A stretch of 64,000 nucleotides of DNA from Trachythela sp. YZ-2020 (GCA_016169945.1 JADLSH010000076.1:2175001-2239000), one strand, 5' to 3'; counted from the first letter of the stretch, positions 1-11,518 are shown. A program made the numbers and translations. Notes: generated from the letters alone by a model not told the origin.

Positions 1-1169
1 GCTCTTCTAGCTCAAACAATGTTGCAATTCTTCCGTCTATTTCAGATTCGCTGAGGTTTGCTGAAGCAGAACAATCGTTCACCAACTCTTTATACAAAAC
101 TCTCAACACGGACTTTTTTGTTGTTGACATCACTAATCCAAACTTAGCATACATAGTTCTCCTCATGGCTCGAGTGTGGTATTGGGGAATGCTCTTCTTC
201 AGTTCTTCAATGAGTGGTTGGGTTGCCTGCAACGCATTGTCTATATTTGTTGCCGTGGAATGCCATAACCAATTTAAATTTCCGACATTTCCTCCTGGTG
301 CATACGATACATGGACTAGGGGCACCTGCAGACCTTGTTTTAGGTCCATCAACCATTCGTACCTCCTGCGTCGATCAGTGGGTAACAATAAATCAAGTTC
401 TATCGGTTGGTTGGAGCCAGCTGTTTCTATAGCTTGATAGATTGGATCCAGATAAGGTGGTGGGGGTGATGAACAAACACCAGTAAATCGTACCGATAGA
501 TTTTGCCCGATGTCGCAAATTAGCTGATTCGATTCATGAGCATTTTGCATCTTAATTCTTTTGGTCAGTAGTTGATCAGCATAGCTGGCCAATGAACGTG
601 CCAACTGTTCCACTGATGGTTTCAGGCTTGTCCATTCTGACCGGTTCCAGAATGAATGCTGAAGAATTGCAAACAGGCTCTGGGAGTGCGCTAGAAGGAC
701 CTCTCTTGACAGTGAATTGACTTGTCGTTTACGATGTTTGTGATTTTGTGGTTGATTATAGCCTTTAAAATTGTTAAAAACCTCTGGGATGTGACAGCTT
801 CGCTCATGCAGTGTTGAGTGGGAACCATCAATGTACCACAACACATCTCTCAATACCTGAAGGGTTTTAGATGCAGTTCCTCCATGTACTTCATCTGCCT
901 TCCACACAAATCCTTTCGATTCAAACAGTGAACGTAGGTCATTGGTGAGTTGATCCAGTTTGTTTTTAATGACCAAGGGTTGAGGAAGATTTACAGTGTT
1001 ACGTGCTGATTGAGCTAGCATCAGTATTTCAAATGCATTCACTACTGGCTGAGATTCTGCGACCAAGCAACATTTTACATAGTACTTAATGTAGTGCCCA
1101 AACAGAGATATAACATCACATGTTGTTAAAGTGTTATCACCGAGGTTATCCAGAGATTCCTTGGAACTC
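1..1169 (-). CDS. Unrecognised protein, large exon open to the left edge
   Basis: Read on the minus strand, one frame is open for about 389 codons from a splice acceptor (AG at 1171-1170) to position 1, with no stop, so the C-terminus lies outside the window. The translation looks like a real globular protein, with segments such as RDVLWYIDGSHSTLHERSC, LLLPTDRRRYEWLMDLKQGL and STTKKSVLRVLYKEL. I see no transmembrane stretch and no zinc-finger spacing. The frame upstream of the acceptor hits stops at once, which supports an exon start there. I do not recognise the family. It could be a host gene or part of a mobile element. A plus-strand open frame at 165-437 is its antisense shadow. Confidence 0.72.
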
Positions 1170-2132
1170 CTATTCGTACTTGCTCAATTTCACAGTGTTC
1201 CTTGTCAGTTGTCAGTCTTTGTTTAACAATCTGAAATATTAAGTCAACCAATCCAATGGTTAACTAATTACAATCTGGAGCTACAGACCTTAAAACTATT
1301 GAAGTAGAAATTGCTCTTATATTTGCCTCTGACCTGGAAAGCTGTAAACAACCTATTTTTAATCATATTAGTGTCTCAGGTAATGTACTTTATGTTGAAC
1401 ACATTGATTGAAGATACAGCTTTTTTTGCATTAGTCTTTAATTAATATGCAGGTTTGTGTCACATTGTTGTTTTTACCACCAAGCCTCACTTTGGCACCA
1501 AGAGAACATGTAGCATCAAATCGAGGCTTTAATAGTGGCGAGAACAATAGCATGACATATTAAGCCCACATAAACTCCATCATCGTTCCCAGGGCTTTTC
1601 GGCTACCTGCGTTTAATACCAAAAATCCCGGTGTTTGTTTTATATCGATACTCGCATTCCACTGGCCCGCCATTCTTGATCGAGTGACAAATCAATCTCT
1701 CTTCCAGTTCAGCTTGTCCCAGGGCTTATGGCAACGCAGGCAGTCGAGAAGCTCTGGGAACAAGGATGCATAAATCTCATTTACAAAAACTGAAAATCTA
1801 TGATCCAATAATAAATATATAAACACTTTTATAATATAAAAATATTTTTTAAATACTAATATTGACAGTTTATATTTATATTCTATTGAACATACAAATT
1901 GTACTGTGAACCAGCTTGCTTTCACCTATGCCATGCAAATTCATGGCCATGCAAAGTTGAAAACCCAATGCTTGCATCATCTCAATTTTAGGCTTGATTC
2001 GACGTGAGTATTAAATAAATAATTTATCATTTAACGTAGCAACCAAATGAATATCCTTTACTAAAAATTCAAATATTCATGATCAAATGATGTCGTCAGA
2101 ATATAAATAATTCATAAACTATTGACACTTAC
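1170..2132. other. Probable intron or intergenic AT-rich DNA
   Basis: No convincing coding content. A 77-codon minus-strand frame at 1692-1925 is low-complexity and hydrophobic and I do not accept it. The stretch would be the intron between 2133-2306 and 1-1169 if those are exons of one gene, which is unproven. Confidence 0.4.
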
Positions 2133-2306
2133 AGTTTTGTAGAAATCAGTGATGCTGCACCTATCATCTTCAATGTTTAGAATTGTCCAAGGAAGAAGGG
2201 TCTTGGAACAACTGCATGAACCATACACTGACACATTTACTATAAACATAATGTAGTAAATGCATACGTAAAATATCTGCCGTTGCATCGAAAAAACCGG
2301 AGACAT
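2133..2306 (-). CDS. Candidate first exon with signal-peptide-like N-terminus
   Basis: An ATG at 2306 opens 58 codons that end in phase 0 at a strong donor (GTAAGTG read from 2132). The first 30 residues contain a hydrophobic run (FYVCIYYIMFIVNVSVYG) like a signal peptide, followed by CSCSK and an acidic stretch. It lies upstream of, and in the same direction as, the exon at 1-1169, but the acceptor there is in phase 2, so another exon would be needed between them. Short and unsupported by homology. Confidence 0.28.
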
Positions 2307-4319
2307 TGCATGTTTAGCAACGAGATTTCCCGCGGAAACTGATACGCGCCCTCACACAATTCCTCGAGCTCAGCGGTTTCCGTAAAAGCAAACAAAATAC
2401 TACATTATTTTTGTATAAAAATACAAGTCATACTTTGAAGTTCGTGTATATTTATATTAATATAAATATAAAATTTTAACGATTTTATTTTGATTTTAAC
2501 GATAAACTTTACTTTTCTAAACAGTAGATATTCAAAAATTGTGGATTTTTGTGATCCTTTGTATAAAAGGTCAAATAATGGAAACAAGATAGCAATAATG
2601 GACAAATCATGCGGCTAGTTTCAGCAGACGCGGGCGGTGGACGGGAAACTAAAGTCTAATTTGGAGTGGCCTTAGCAAAGTATTAAAAATATGACAACTC
2701 GATACAAATGCTATTGCCAATCAATTTCAGTTCTATACATTATATGTTTGTATACATTTTCAAAATTGTTTAAAGTTTGATAGGGGGAGAAGCACAACTT
2801 TTTCAATAGAACATTCCGAAAATGACATAATTATCTACAAAAGTCAAAACCACAAACAATTTTACAGTCAAAATACTAAAACCTTTCTGTTTTGTAGTTT
2901 GTTGTCATTTATACTGTGTTTTGCTCGGTACTTAATTGTTCATACTGGAGTGATTATAACTCATATTGCAACTTGTAGGCTTAATGAGTTATACTTGCAG
3001 TTATTTCTCAAGATGTTAGGGTTTTACAGCAGTTTTGCAGTGTTTATGTATACAGTAAAGGTCAATAAAATGTAGAGAACTATGCACGACGTATCTAAGG
3101 AGGGGGTGGGGGTCTTCAGAGAAACGTCCATATGATATCACATAAAAAGATCTAGCTATATTGCCTACATTCTCAGAGTCTTTAAGTCTTACAATTGGTT
3201 GTGATGAAGTTTTGTGCTAATTTACTGGCAATTATGCTACTTTGTTCCAAATATTATACCTTAAAGCAAACCTAAATGTACGAAATAAGAGACATTAGGC
3301 CAGCAATATTTCCATAACATCAAAATTCAAGCACCCAAATTGACTAAAATAACTAACTTCCATAACACCCCTCATTGTGTGATGATACCCGCATATTTGG
3401 CAGAAACGAGGCAAAATGCATGAAAACGAGGCCTAATGTCCTCTTAATCTAAAAATAACATCGATTTTTGGAATCAGTGCACCAAACTTGACCAAAATTG
3501 ACAACTTCATCACCTCCTATGATGTAGATTATGACATCACCTCCTATGACGTCGACATATAACTTCGATTTTTGAAATCAGCAAATTGACATTGACCAAA
3601 ATCACTTACTTTCGGTAACATTATTTGTCGGATGACATCATACCCTTATATAATATATATATACACCAAAACGAGGTTAAATGCATGAAAACAAGACAGA
3701 AGGCTCCACAAATGCTCTGTATAACATCGATTTTTGTAATCAGTGCATCAAACGTGACCAGAATCGCTACTTTTCATAAATTCCCTCATTGGGTGACCAT
3801 ACCCCCCCTCTCATGGACTAACAGGATAGCTATTAATTTTGCAACTTTGCAACCACATTTTTGCCCTGTGTTTGCTAGAAGGCACATGCTTTTTTTGTAG
3901 AAGCCAAACTAATCTTACCATATGTTCCCTATTGCCAGAAAATTGTGAATACCCATACTTTTTTGGAAAGTGTTGCTTTTAGGACAAATAAAATTGTATG
4001 GCAATACATGTAGATAGTGTAATATATTCATAATATAATCATAATATAATCTGTATATAGTATGTATGTATGTAAAGTCTTTATTATCAGAAGAGAATAG
4101 TTACATCAGATGTGTAACTTTACAGATAATGTACACACTTTATATAAACATATATATACTGTAGATAAAAGTTCTAATATGGTTCTATAACAGTTCTATG
4201 TAAACTGGAAAAGGCATCTATTTACAAAAGATCTTATATCTCTGTCCGAATTTTTGGCAGGATAAAGTTATGTCCTCGCTTTCTGAGTGTTCTTGTCCTC
4301 TTAGGGGGTAATAGTTTAT
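2307..4319. other. AT-rich noncoding DNA
   Basis: No coding frame I can support. Apart from the degenerate tandem repeat at about 3300-3800, it holds homopolymer and AT-rich tracts, TATATA runs near 3650 and 4030-4160, and a TTTATT-rich stretch near 4310-4340 that is probably the 3' tail of the adjoining minus-strand LINE. Confidence 0.5.
3300..3800 (+). repeat. Degenerate tandem repeat, about four monomers
   Basis: A motif of the form AACATCGATTTTTGGAATCA, then a 'caaacttgaccaaaat' block, then a 'cataa/cctcattg.gtgatga' block recurs near 3310, 3457, 3560 and 3720. An 'aaacgaggc.aaatgcatgaaaac' block occurs near 3405 and 3665. Monomers are diverged and of uneven length, so this looks like an old satellite or an element remnant. 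Confidence 0.55.
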
Positions 4320-4406
4320 TTATTTATTTTATTTATTAAAACTTCTGCCAACATAAGAAACTTAATTATGACAAGGGTTTGGAATCACAGATTTCTCCAA
4401 TTACGA

Positions 4407-4634
4407 TTAAGATAATACAGAATGTGAATAATACAGAATAAAGTTTTCAGGAATGTCTTTCCAGATGTCAATAAATGCAAACGAAGTCATTTGTTTACCA
4501 TAGTTTGTTCTGACACGTTTTTTATGTAAGTGTTGTTTAGATGAGTATCTGGTGTTATAGTTGTGTACGTCACTAATATATTGAAATAAACTATCAAATA
4601 TCGGAGGCAATTTCCCTTTACGCCAAAGGTGAAT
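4407..4634 (-). pseudogene. LINE ORF2 C-terminal fragment (3' piece)
   Basis: Minus-strand frame reading HLWRKGKLPPIF...VHNYNTRYSSKQHLHKKRVRTNYGKQMTSF...IWKDIP, the usual extreme C-terminus of jockey/CR1/L2-type ORF2 proteins. It is the direct continuation of the RT fragment at 10058-11075: removing 4635-10047 and one copy of the 10-bp target duplication rejoins ...SASKFIHL to WRKGKLPP in the same frame. A TTTATT-rich tail follows near 4310-4340. Confidence 0.8.
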
Positions 4635-4710
4635 AGCCTGCTCGCAAACTGAATTAAGGGGGGGAAATTCAGTCTGCTGCACTGCAGGCTATATTGTGTA
4701 CGGCGACGTA
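4635..4710 (+). repeat. Left terminal inverted repeat
   Basis: Begins AGCCTGCTCGCAAACTGAAT and matches the reverse complement of 9972-10047 with about three differences. It is itself partly palindromic: AGCCTGC near the start pairs with GCAGGCT about 50 bp in, and AACTGAATT pairs with AATTCAGT, so each terminus could fold into a stem-loop. Confidence 0.88.
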
Positions 4711-4840
4711 TCACTTACACAGATTTAAGTAACTGTATGTGATTGGCTCAGACATATTAGCGATATATCAAACGTTTTGATTGGTTTATTTGCTAAATAT
4801 TTGCAACATTTAATAATTATGCATTGTCTGTTTTGAAAAC

Positions 4841-6842
4841 ATGGCGTCGATGAGGCACACTCACAAAATTGCTGATCATCGTTGGGAAACTGCTTTGCGG
4901 ATTGTATGCTCTACATTTAAATTAAAGGAATTATATCCCGAGCAAATAGAGGCATTACAGGCATACCTTTCGGGCCAACATGTGTATGCATACTTGCCTA
5001 CTTCGTTTCGAAAGTCCTTGATCTTTCAAGCAGTTCCATTGATTGCTGATATCATAAAACCTCGAGCCAATGGCACAAGCATTTTGGTTGTGATTTCACC
5101 TTTAAAATCGCTCATGGAAGAACAGGTTGCTTTCTTGAACAATCTGAGTGCTGCAAAATGTAAATGCGGACGTGCAGATTGCTCATGGAAGAACAGGTTG
5201 CTTTCTTGAACAATCTGAGAATACCTGCCGTTTGTATTACGGACGAATCCAAAGACAAGGTGATAGAAGCTGTGATGCAAGGAAGATATTCCCATGTATA
5301 TGCCTCTCCAGAGTGTCTTCTTTCGACCAGCAAATGGAGAGCAATATTTTCTTCAAAACTGTTCGTAGAAAATCTTGTTGGAGTGGCTGTAGATGAAGCA
5401 CACTGTATTCCCCAATGGTAAGTATTAATGTTATTATCAAAGTTGATAGTTTGCTGCTTCTTAAATTATTCTTTCCTAATAATATCACCTAACTTCAATC
5501 AGTTTGAAATGGTTGTCTTATAAAAGATACTTTTTCCATTGTCTTATCCGATGAAATGAGCACTTCACATTATACACTTTGGTGAACCATAAGTTGGGTG
5601 CACCAGAGTGCATGCATAGCCTGTCAGTTTGCGAGCAGCAAGTGTATGCATAGCTTTTTTATTGGTTAAAATTGTATTATTCATGTTTATCATTTTAGGG
5701 GTTCCTCGAGTGTTGGGGGTCTTGGGAAACGAAGCATACCATTTCGACAGTGGTATGCCAATCTAGGCGAGTTAAGATCATTGGTGCCATCACATGTAAA
5801 GTTTCTGGTCATAACGGCAAGAGCAACAAAGTCTACAAGGGAATATATATTTAGTTCCTTACAACTCCCATTGAAGGGCACCTTCACTGTGCAAAGGAGT
5901 CCTGACCGTGAGAACTTACGTTACAGTGTTCAGTATGTCAACATTAATATGCCTCTTGAGATGGTCTTTTCAGGGCTTATCGATGAGCTTTACTGGAAGG
6001 GAGTTAAAGCAGATCTCACCCTGATATATTGTCGAACCCGTAAACAATGTGGACTACTATTCCGAATGTTTCAATTAAATTTGAAAGGAAAATTTTATCA
6101 TGACAGCTCAAATCCTGAGAACAGATTAGTTGAAATGTACCATGCAGGCACCCCAAATCTTGTCAAGGAACACATCGTTACTCAGTTTGGAGACGAAGAT
6201 GGCCACATCCGTGTCTTCATTTCTACAATTGCTTTTGGCATGGGTGTGAATTGCAAATGTGTTCACCAAGTCATTCATTTCGGTCCCTCAAGCACCCTAT
6301 AGTCTTATGTACAAGAAAGTGGAAGAGCTGGTTGGGATGGACAGCCTAGCGACTGCATTATACTGTACAATGGATTGTTGTCCAGTTACTGCTCAGCAAA
6401 AATGACAAAGTTTTTGTCGAATGAAAACTCTACATGTCTTCGCCAATTGATAATGGAAGAGTTTGGCTATAGTCATAGCAGTGATGGCACTTTACATCTG
6501 TGTTGTGACATTTGTGCTGCAAAATGTAAATGCGGACATGCAGATTGTAGTACAATACCTCTTGTTGCCATTCATGAAACCACTGAGTCCTCAAGCCATT
6601 CAGAAGAGTCGTCTGCAACAAGAGCAGTAAGTTCGACTGCCAAGGGACAATTGAGAGAACTTCTTATTAGATTTAAGAAGGAATTGATAGAAAGGGAGAT
6701 ATCAGGCATGACATCCGCTATTGGTGTACCAAATGTGTTTCTGGAATTTGGTTGGCTTCAGATCATCCAAATTTTACAAACATGCCATAAACTTTTTACG
6801 GTAAAAGATGTTTTACAAAACGTTGAAATTTATTCCTCTTAA
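4841..6842 (+). pseudogene. RecQ-like SF2 helicase carried by the transposon, broken
   Basis: ATG at 4841. Exon 1 ends at a donor after DEAHCIPQW (about 5419) and resumes at an acceptor near 5698. Recognisable in order: a RecQ N-terminal block ([23 protein letters not shown]), motif I as SFRKS where RecQ proteins have G-x-GKS, motif Ia ([12 protein letters not shown]), DEAH at about 5392-5403, motif IV/V ([25 protein letters not shown]), motif VI as QESGRAGWDG instead of GRAGRDG, then the Cys cluster CCDICAAKCKCGHADC. Disruptions: an internal duplication near 5110-5215 that shifts the frame, and an in-frame TAG at 6300. Loss of the Walker A glycine and the motif VI arginine suggests no ATPase activity even without the breaks. 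Confidence 0.85.
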
Positions 6843-7116
6843 AAGGGGGCTTATTAGAGAGGGGGGACTAAATAGAGAGAATACGGTTTGCAGGCTAACT
6901 TGAAAGTACTGGTTGGTTGCTGAAATTTCCTTGACAATTAAAATCCTCTGGCATTAGACAGAGTAAAATACTGTAACAAAGTAGGGCACACTGGACTGGT
7001 GTGTATTGCAACTCAATGTGTTAGCAAGAGAAATTGACATGGGCAGATAGTCTTGTTAACGCATTAAGGCCGAACACTCTCCTCATGAGAGTTAACTGGT
7101 AAATGGTTACAGTATG

Positions 7117-9920
7117 TCAACTTATGGCTTTGTGACTCAAATGGTTTGCTGAAACCCTATTAATGGTTGCATTAACAGAGACATAGTGATTGTCAATGTT
7201 TTGGTGGTCCTCAGTCATGTAATGTACATTCTGTCTATAATCCACATTGTCAATCGTAAGTTTAAATCCAACAGAGGGTTTCACTGATTCAGTTGTACTA
7301 TTCGAAGTGCTGGCATCCTTCTTGTTTGCTAACCATTCAGCATCCTTACTGACCATCTCTTTGATAACTGCATCATGGCCAGCACCATATTCTTCCAGTT
7401 TTTTATACAGATGGTTGGGCGATGTTACCAATCTCAACTTTGACAACCGTAACATTACAGGCTGCAAATAATGTAAAAATAAGAACTAATTAATCTGTGA
7501 ATGTACAAATAACTCAGCTAACCTATAAATGCACAATAGTCTCCCATTATAGGTCTCCTGGAATTAGACAGAATAAAATATATAGCAGGGTACACTGGGT
7601 GCATTCAAACTTTTTTGTTGAGGGAAATTAGTAAAACACTTTCCCCTTACTGTAAAGGTGATGTAAAATCCGTTTGACATTCCAAACATCGGGACCCAAC
7701 TGTTGGAATTTTAATTTAATTATTTGACCATATTAAATAGACATAATGTAATGTAAACAATGAGACTGTTAGGAGCAGAACTTATGCGCAGAACGGACTT
7801 GTCATAACACAAAATTGTCTAACATTTAAATCAGAACAAAATTTGCTTAATTTAATTTGCATTGTAAGCACTATATACTACTTTTAAATACCTTAATCAT
7901 AACTTAACACATGAAGGCAAACTGTGTCCTGGTGAGACCTACTTTGTAATTTTTATCCAATGGCATATAGGGAGGCTCTAATTATAAGTGTGGTAATAAA
8001 CTTACCGCCCAGTTAGAATGGTATAAAAATATTCCTAACATCAACTGAATAGCATTCATGTATGGCGACCGGTTTCTTAAGAGTATGGATGAAGCCATGC
8101 CAACAGCTGGAATCCATGCATTTTCTTCTCTTTTGGTCCTAGTCGAACCAGCAGCCACCAACACAGAGAAAAACAATGGTGCTCTCTCTTCCAATTCTTT
8201 CCTCTGGTTATCAAAAGAAAAGTTCAGCATTTGCTACTTCAAGGGCGACCGCAGACAACTTGGGTTTTTCTTGGAACACAAGCCACCACATTCCTTGCCA
8301 ATGTCTTTCAGAACATTGAAGACAAGATGCTTTTTAAGACTTTGATTGTTCCACGCTGCATTGGCAATTTGCTTGTATGTCCCCCTAACAAGCATTTTCC
8401 CCAATGGCTCTAAATCAGGTTTAAGTTGCCTCTACCTGCTCTGACTTGGCCATGTTATCCTCGCGTTATCTCCTGTCATTTCTCTGGTCTTCACCGGGGT
8501 TGAATGTGAAATTGGAGTTGGTATTTCTGACAATTCTGGTAGCGCGCTGACAACTACACCTGCAGTGGTAACCGAGGTGGTAGCTTTTGTCTGGGATGTA
8601 CTCTGCGAATTTGGCGCTTTAGTACATGGTTGTTTGCTGCTCGTTCCTTCTTCTTCAAAAAGCTGTCGCCTTTTAAGTCGTCCTTTTTCGTAAGTCTCTT
8701 TAACTCTTTCTGGTCGGTCACATTTTAATTATGTTGTCGCAAGTTGTCGCAAGAGCACTTTGAGTACGATCTCCTTTGCAAAATATTTACCCCCTGGCAA
8801 TGAAATTAACACCATTGGAATCCTTACAAAATAAGCTTTTTAACAGTGGGCTATTTTGCCGACTAAACATTACAGAATCAAAAATACTAAAGGTTTAATC
8901 CCAAACATACCTCCAGTCATACTTCAGTTCAACTCAAACAATCTTTAATATCTTTTCATGTTTATTATATCGACAGACTTCTAATGGTCGAAATTTAGCT
9001 TTTTATCTGTGTCTTTATTTGGTAAAACTTGGCTGCAATACGGCGAATCGAAATATTTATATTTAATTTTTTTTATTTATCGGGAATTTTCCAGCATGCA
9101 CGCGCTTGCCGTAGTTTGACTATATATGGTTTGCCCACACGCTTCAGTCCCGACAAAAAGATCTTATATAGGGTATTGTACCATGGGAAATTCATTCCCG
9201 CCGCTTAAAAAACTATAGCAACAGTCTTTGTTTGTGTTTGGGCCTTTTTCGGTTGTTTTTGTCTGAAATTCCGGTTTGACCCGTACGCTGCATTTCAAAT
9301 TTCGCCATAATGTTGTCAATTTTTATTGTGTTTCTTTGCAAGTTGGTCAGTATGTACTGTTTTTAAAGCTCTATAAAACGGTGTATTAGCGAAGATCACA
9401 CGGTTTTTAAAACAGAAGTTATAATCGACCAAAGGTACTGAATATATAATTAGTTTACGATAATAATAAATATCAGATTACAAAGGTGTTAAAACTCACG
9501 GAGATCTGTAAAACAATGTGTTTAGCGATTTGTTTGGCATTAGCCAAGAACAGGTGTGTTTGCTGAATCGATTGGTGATATTTTCGTCCGTTTTGGGTGA
9601 GGGGCGCCAAAGATACAATCGCTCAAAATCGTCATCCTTTGGCGGTTGATATTCGATGCTACCGTGTAGAAAGAGTTAAGTTCGCTTACAATGAGTTTTT
9701 CTTGAGCAATAAGAGCATTTCGTTTGCGTAGTTTATCGATACACTGTCGACAAATGTAGAGTGAAGTCTCTAAAATATCAAACGGCAACTGTGGAAGGGC
9801 CTCACTCGCGTCAAATTTCGTCTTCCCGGATACTAAATATCTTTCGTGTGGCTTTTCGATGGTCCGAGAACACAGAATGCAACTGCAATTCTTACTCAAA
9901 GGAATGGCCGCCATTTGCAT
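7117..9920 (-). pseudogene. Transposase of the 5.4-kb element, truncated
   Basis: Read leftward from ATG at 9920. The N-terminus has a CxxC...CxxC zinc-binding pattern (SCILCSR ... YICRQCIDKL). A middle exon at roughly 8725-8006 reads CDRPERVKETYEKGRLKRRQ, then GKMLVRGTYKQIANAAW, then RKELEERAPLFFSVLVAAGS and GMASSILLRNRSPYMNAIQ; it has two in-frame TAG stops and ends at donor GTAAG (8005-8001). The last exon starts at 7461 after TTTGCAG and reads PVMLRLSKLRLVTSPNHLYK ... KLTIDNVDYR...HYMTEDHQNIDNHY, resembling the first catalytic-Asp region of DNA-transposon proteins common in cnidarians. It stops at 7117, so the rest of the catalytic core is missing. Confidence 0.72.
7653..7805 (+). mobile_element. 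MITE related to the 3-kb TTAA element
   Basis: Left end AAAGGTGATGTAAAATCCGT and right end TATGCGCAGAACGGACTT match the ends of the element at 31834-34821. An internal 'attccaa....cgggaccc....ttggaat' is a decayed form of that element's subterminal palindrome. It lies in the transposase intron, so it is a nested secondary insertion. The TTAA flank is decayed (GTAA on the left). Confidence 0.65.
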
Positions 9921-9971
9921 TTTAATTATGCCGTGCGCCTAATAATTATCATATAATTATGCAGTCCCAAT

Positions 9972-10047
9972 TACGTCACCGTACACGATATAGCCTGCAG
10001 TGCAGCAGACTGAATTTTCCCCCCTTAATTCAGTTTGCGAGCAGGCT
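9972..10047 (-). repeat. Right terminal inverted repeat
   Basis: Reverse complement of 4635-4710 with about three mismatches. It is followed directly by the second copy of the 10-bp target duplication (10048-10057). Confidence 0.88.
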
Positions 10048-10057
10048 AAAGGTGAAT

Positions 10058-11075
10058 GAATTTTGAAGCACTTAACCAGTAAAGATTATCTACAGTAAGA
10101 ATTTCTAACATATTTAAATATAGAAGAGCGCTCTCTGTGAAGCGTCCATGTGAAATAGCAAAGAACATTATCCTTATGACTTGGTTTTGCTTTGTTTGTA
10201 CTTTTTTTAAATTGGACTTATAAGAACTTCCCCAAGCAGTTATAGCGTAAGATATATGAGGGTATATGAGATTGTAATACAGTTGTTTAAGCTGGGTGAT
10301 TGATAAGTAATGTCTTAATTTTGACATGATACCGATGCCACGAGATATACGAGAACAGATATATGGAATATGGTATTTCCAACATAAAATATCATCAATC
10401 ATAACACCCAAATATTTAATATGATCTTTTCTTTCTAATGAAAGTAATTTCTGTCTGGTATCTTTATGTCAACTTGCATGTCTTTCTTCCTAGCTGATTT
10501 GACGATCATAAAATTTGTTTTGGATAGATTAATTGACAATTTGTTTGAGTTGCACCATTGGTTAGCTCAATATTCATTAGAGTTTCTAGACAAGGCAAAT
10601 ATATTGGTGTCATCAGCAAATAGTCTAAACTTCAATTTGTCAGAGCAATTTGGTAGATCATTAATATATATTAGGAACAATAAGGGTCCAAGTGTGCTTC
10701 TCTGAGGAACCCACATGTCATTGTTTGTTTAGAAGATTCACTATCCCCTAGGGCATATTGTTGTCTACCAGTTAAATAGCTTGTAAACCACTGTAGTGGC
10801 AGCCGTCTAATGCCATACATTTCTTCAATAATATTTCATGGTTTACAGTGTCGAAACCTTTTGAAAAATCCAGACATATTCCACATGTGTATAAATCGTC
10901 ATCAGTTGCTTGTTTCAGACTGTCTACAATTTCTGTTATTGCATGGGAGATGGAATGATTTTTTCAAAATCCGAACTGGCTCGAAACATAAAACATCTTT
11001 ATTTGTTTATATACTGAACTGGATTAATATTCCCCACCTGTGGGAGGTTCTCAGCAAGATCACAGCCAACATTTA
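10058..11075 (-). pseudogene. LINE reverse transcriptase fragment (CR1/L2/jockey type)
   Basis: Read on the minus strand: GICLDFSKGFDTVNHEILLK (RT motif A) near 10.9 kb, then [33 protein letters not shown] (motif B region), [11 protein letters not shown] (motif C, ADD) near 10.63 kb, then LSINLSKTNFMIV and a C-terminal stretch with YLSITQLKQLYYNLIYPHISY and AWGSS. Scattered stops and frameshifts mark it as dead. It continues at 4407-4634 beyond the inserted transposon. There is no endonuclease domain on its 5' side (it ends near 11.08 kb), so it is 5'-truncated as LINE copies usually are. Confidence 0.85.
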
Positions 11076-11088
11076 AAAAGTAAGTGTT

Positions 11089-11169
11089 AGTTCAGTTTTG
11101 TATTTGACAGTTCAGTTTTGTATTTGCCAGTTCAGTTTTACATTTTAAAACAGTTCAGTTTTAATTTTG
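11089..11169 (+). repeat. Short tandem repeat of AGTTCAGTTTTGTATTTG-type units
   Basis: About four units of 20-27 bp (AGTTCAGTTTTGTATTTGAC, AGTTCAGTTTTGTATTTGCC, then diverged ones). The same unit family occurs in opposite orientation at 30421-30508 and again in the second duplication copy. Confidence 0.7.
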
Positions 11170-11518
11170 ACAAATACGGCGGTTGACTGTTGTGTAAAAC
11201 TACCTGAAAAATCAATGAGAACTTCAACGTTTCGAGCGAAGGCCCTTCGTCTGGAAGTTACTAGAATGGGTCGGGGGGGGGGAACATGTGCTTTTATAGT
11301 GAATACAAAAGCGATCACGTGATAAAAAATAAACCAATCAGATGGATTTAATCTAACAAACTATAAGCAAAATATGGAAATCATATCACAAAATATATTA
11401 GCATATAAGGAGCAGCGAACAAAGATAACAAAGCAAGAAAGACAGAAAACAAGGAACGAAATATTAGATAAGGTGAGATGTAGAGTATCTGCTGATGGCA
11501 GGCATAAATAGATAGGAG
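11170..11518. other. 3' flank of the Penelope-like element
   Basis: No coding frame. On the minus strand 11225-11265 contains CAGACGAAGGGCCTTCGCTC followed by GAAACG, resembling the conserved terminal segment of Penelope-like elements. A run of about ten G residues lies at about 11271-11281. Confidence 0.5.

Larger units (their letters stand above)
4635..10047 (+). mobile_element. 5.4-kb DNA transposon with RecQ-like helicase and convergent transposase
   Basis: Bounded by near-identical TIRs of about 76 bp (4635-4710 and 9972-10047) and by an exact 10-bp target duplication, AAAGGTGAAT, at 4625-4634 and 10048-10057. It carries a plus-strand RecQ-like helicase relic near the left end and a minus-strand transposase relic read inward from the right end. 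It sits inside a LINE, whose frame is restored by its removal. Helicase plus transposase plus a 9-10-bp target duplication matches what I remember of the helicase-bearing Academ lineage (AcademH), but I could not compare it. Both genes are broken, so this copy is not autonomous. A smaller MITE is nested at 7653-7805. Confidence 0.85.

Noticed and set aside
165..437. Plus-strand 90-codon frame at the left edge
   Set aside because: It is antisense to the much longer and more protein-like minus-strand exon 1-1169.
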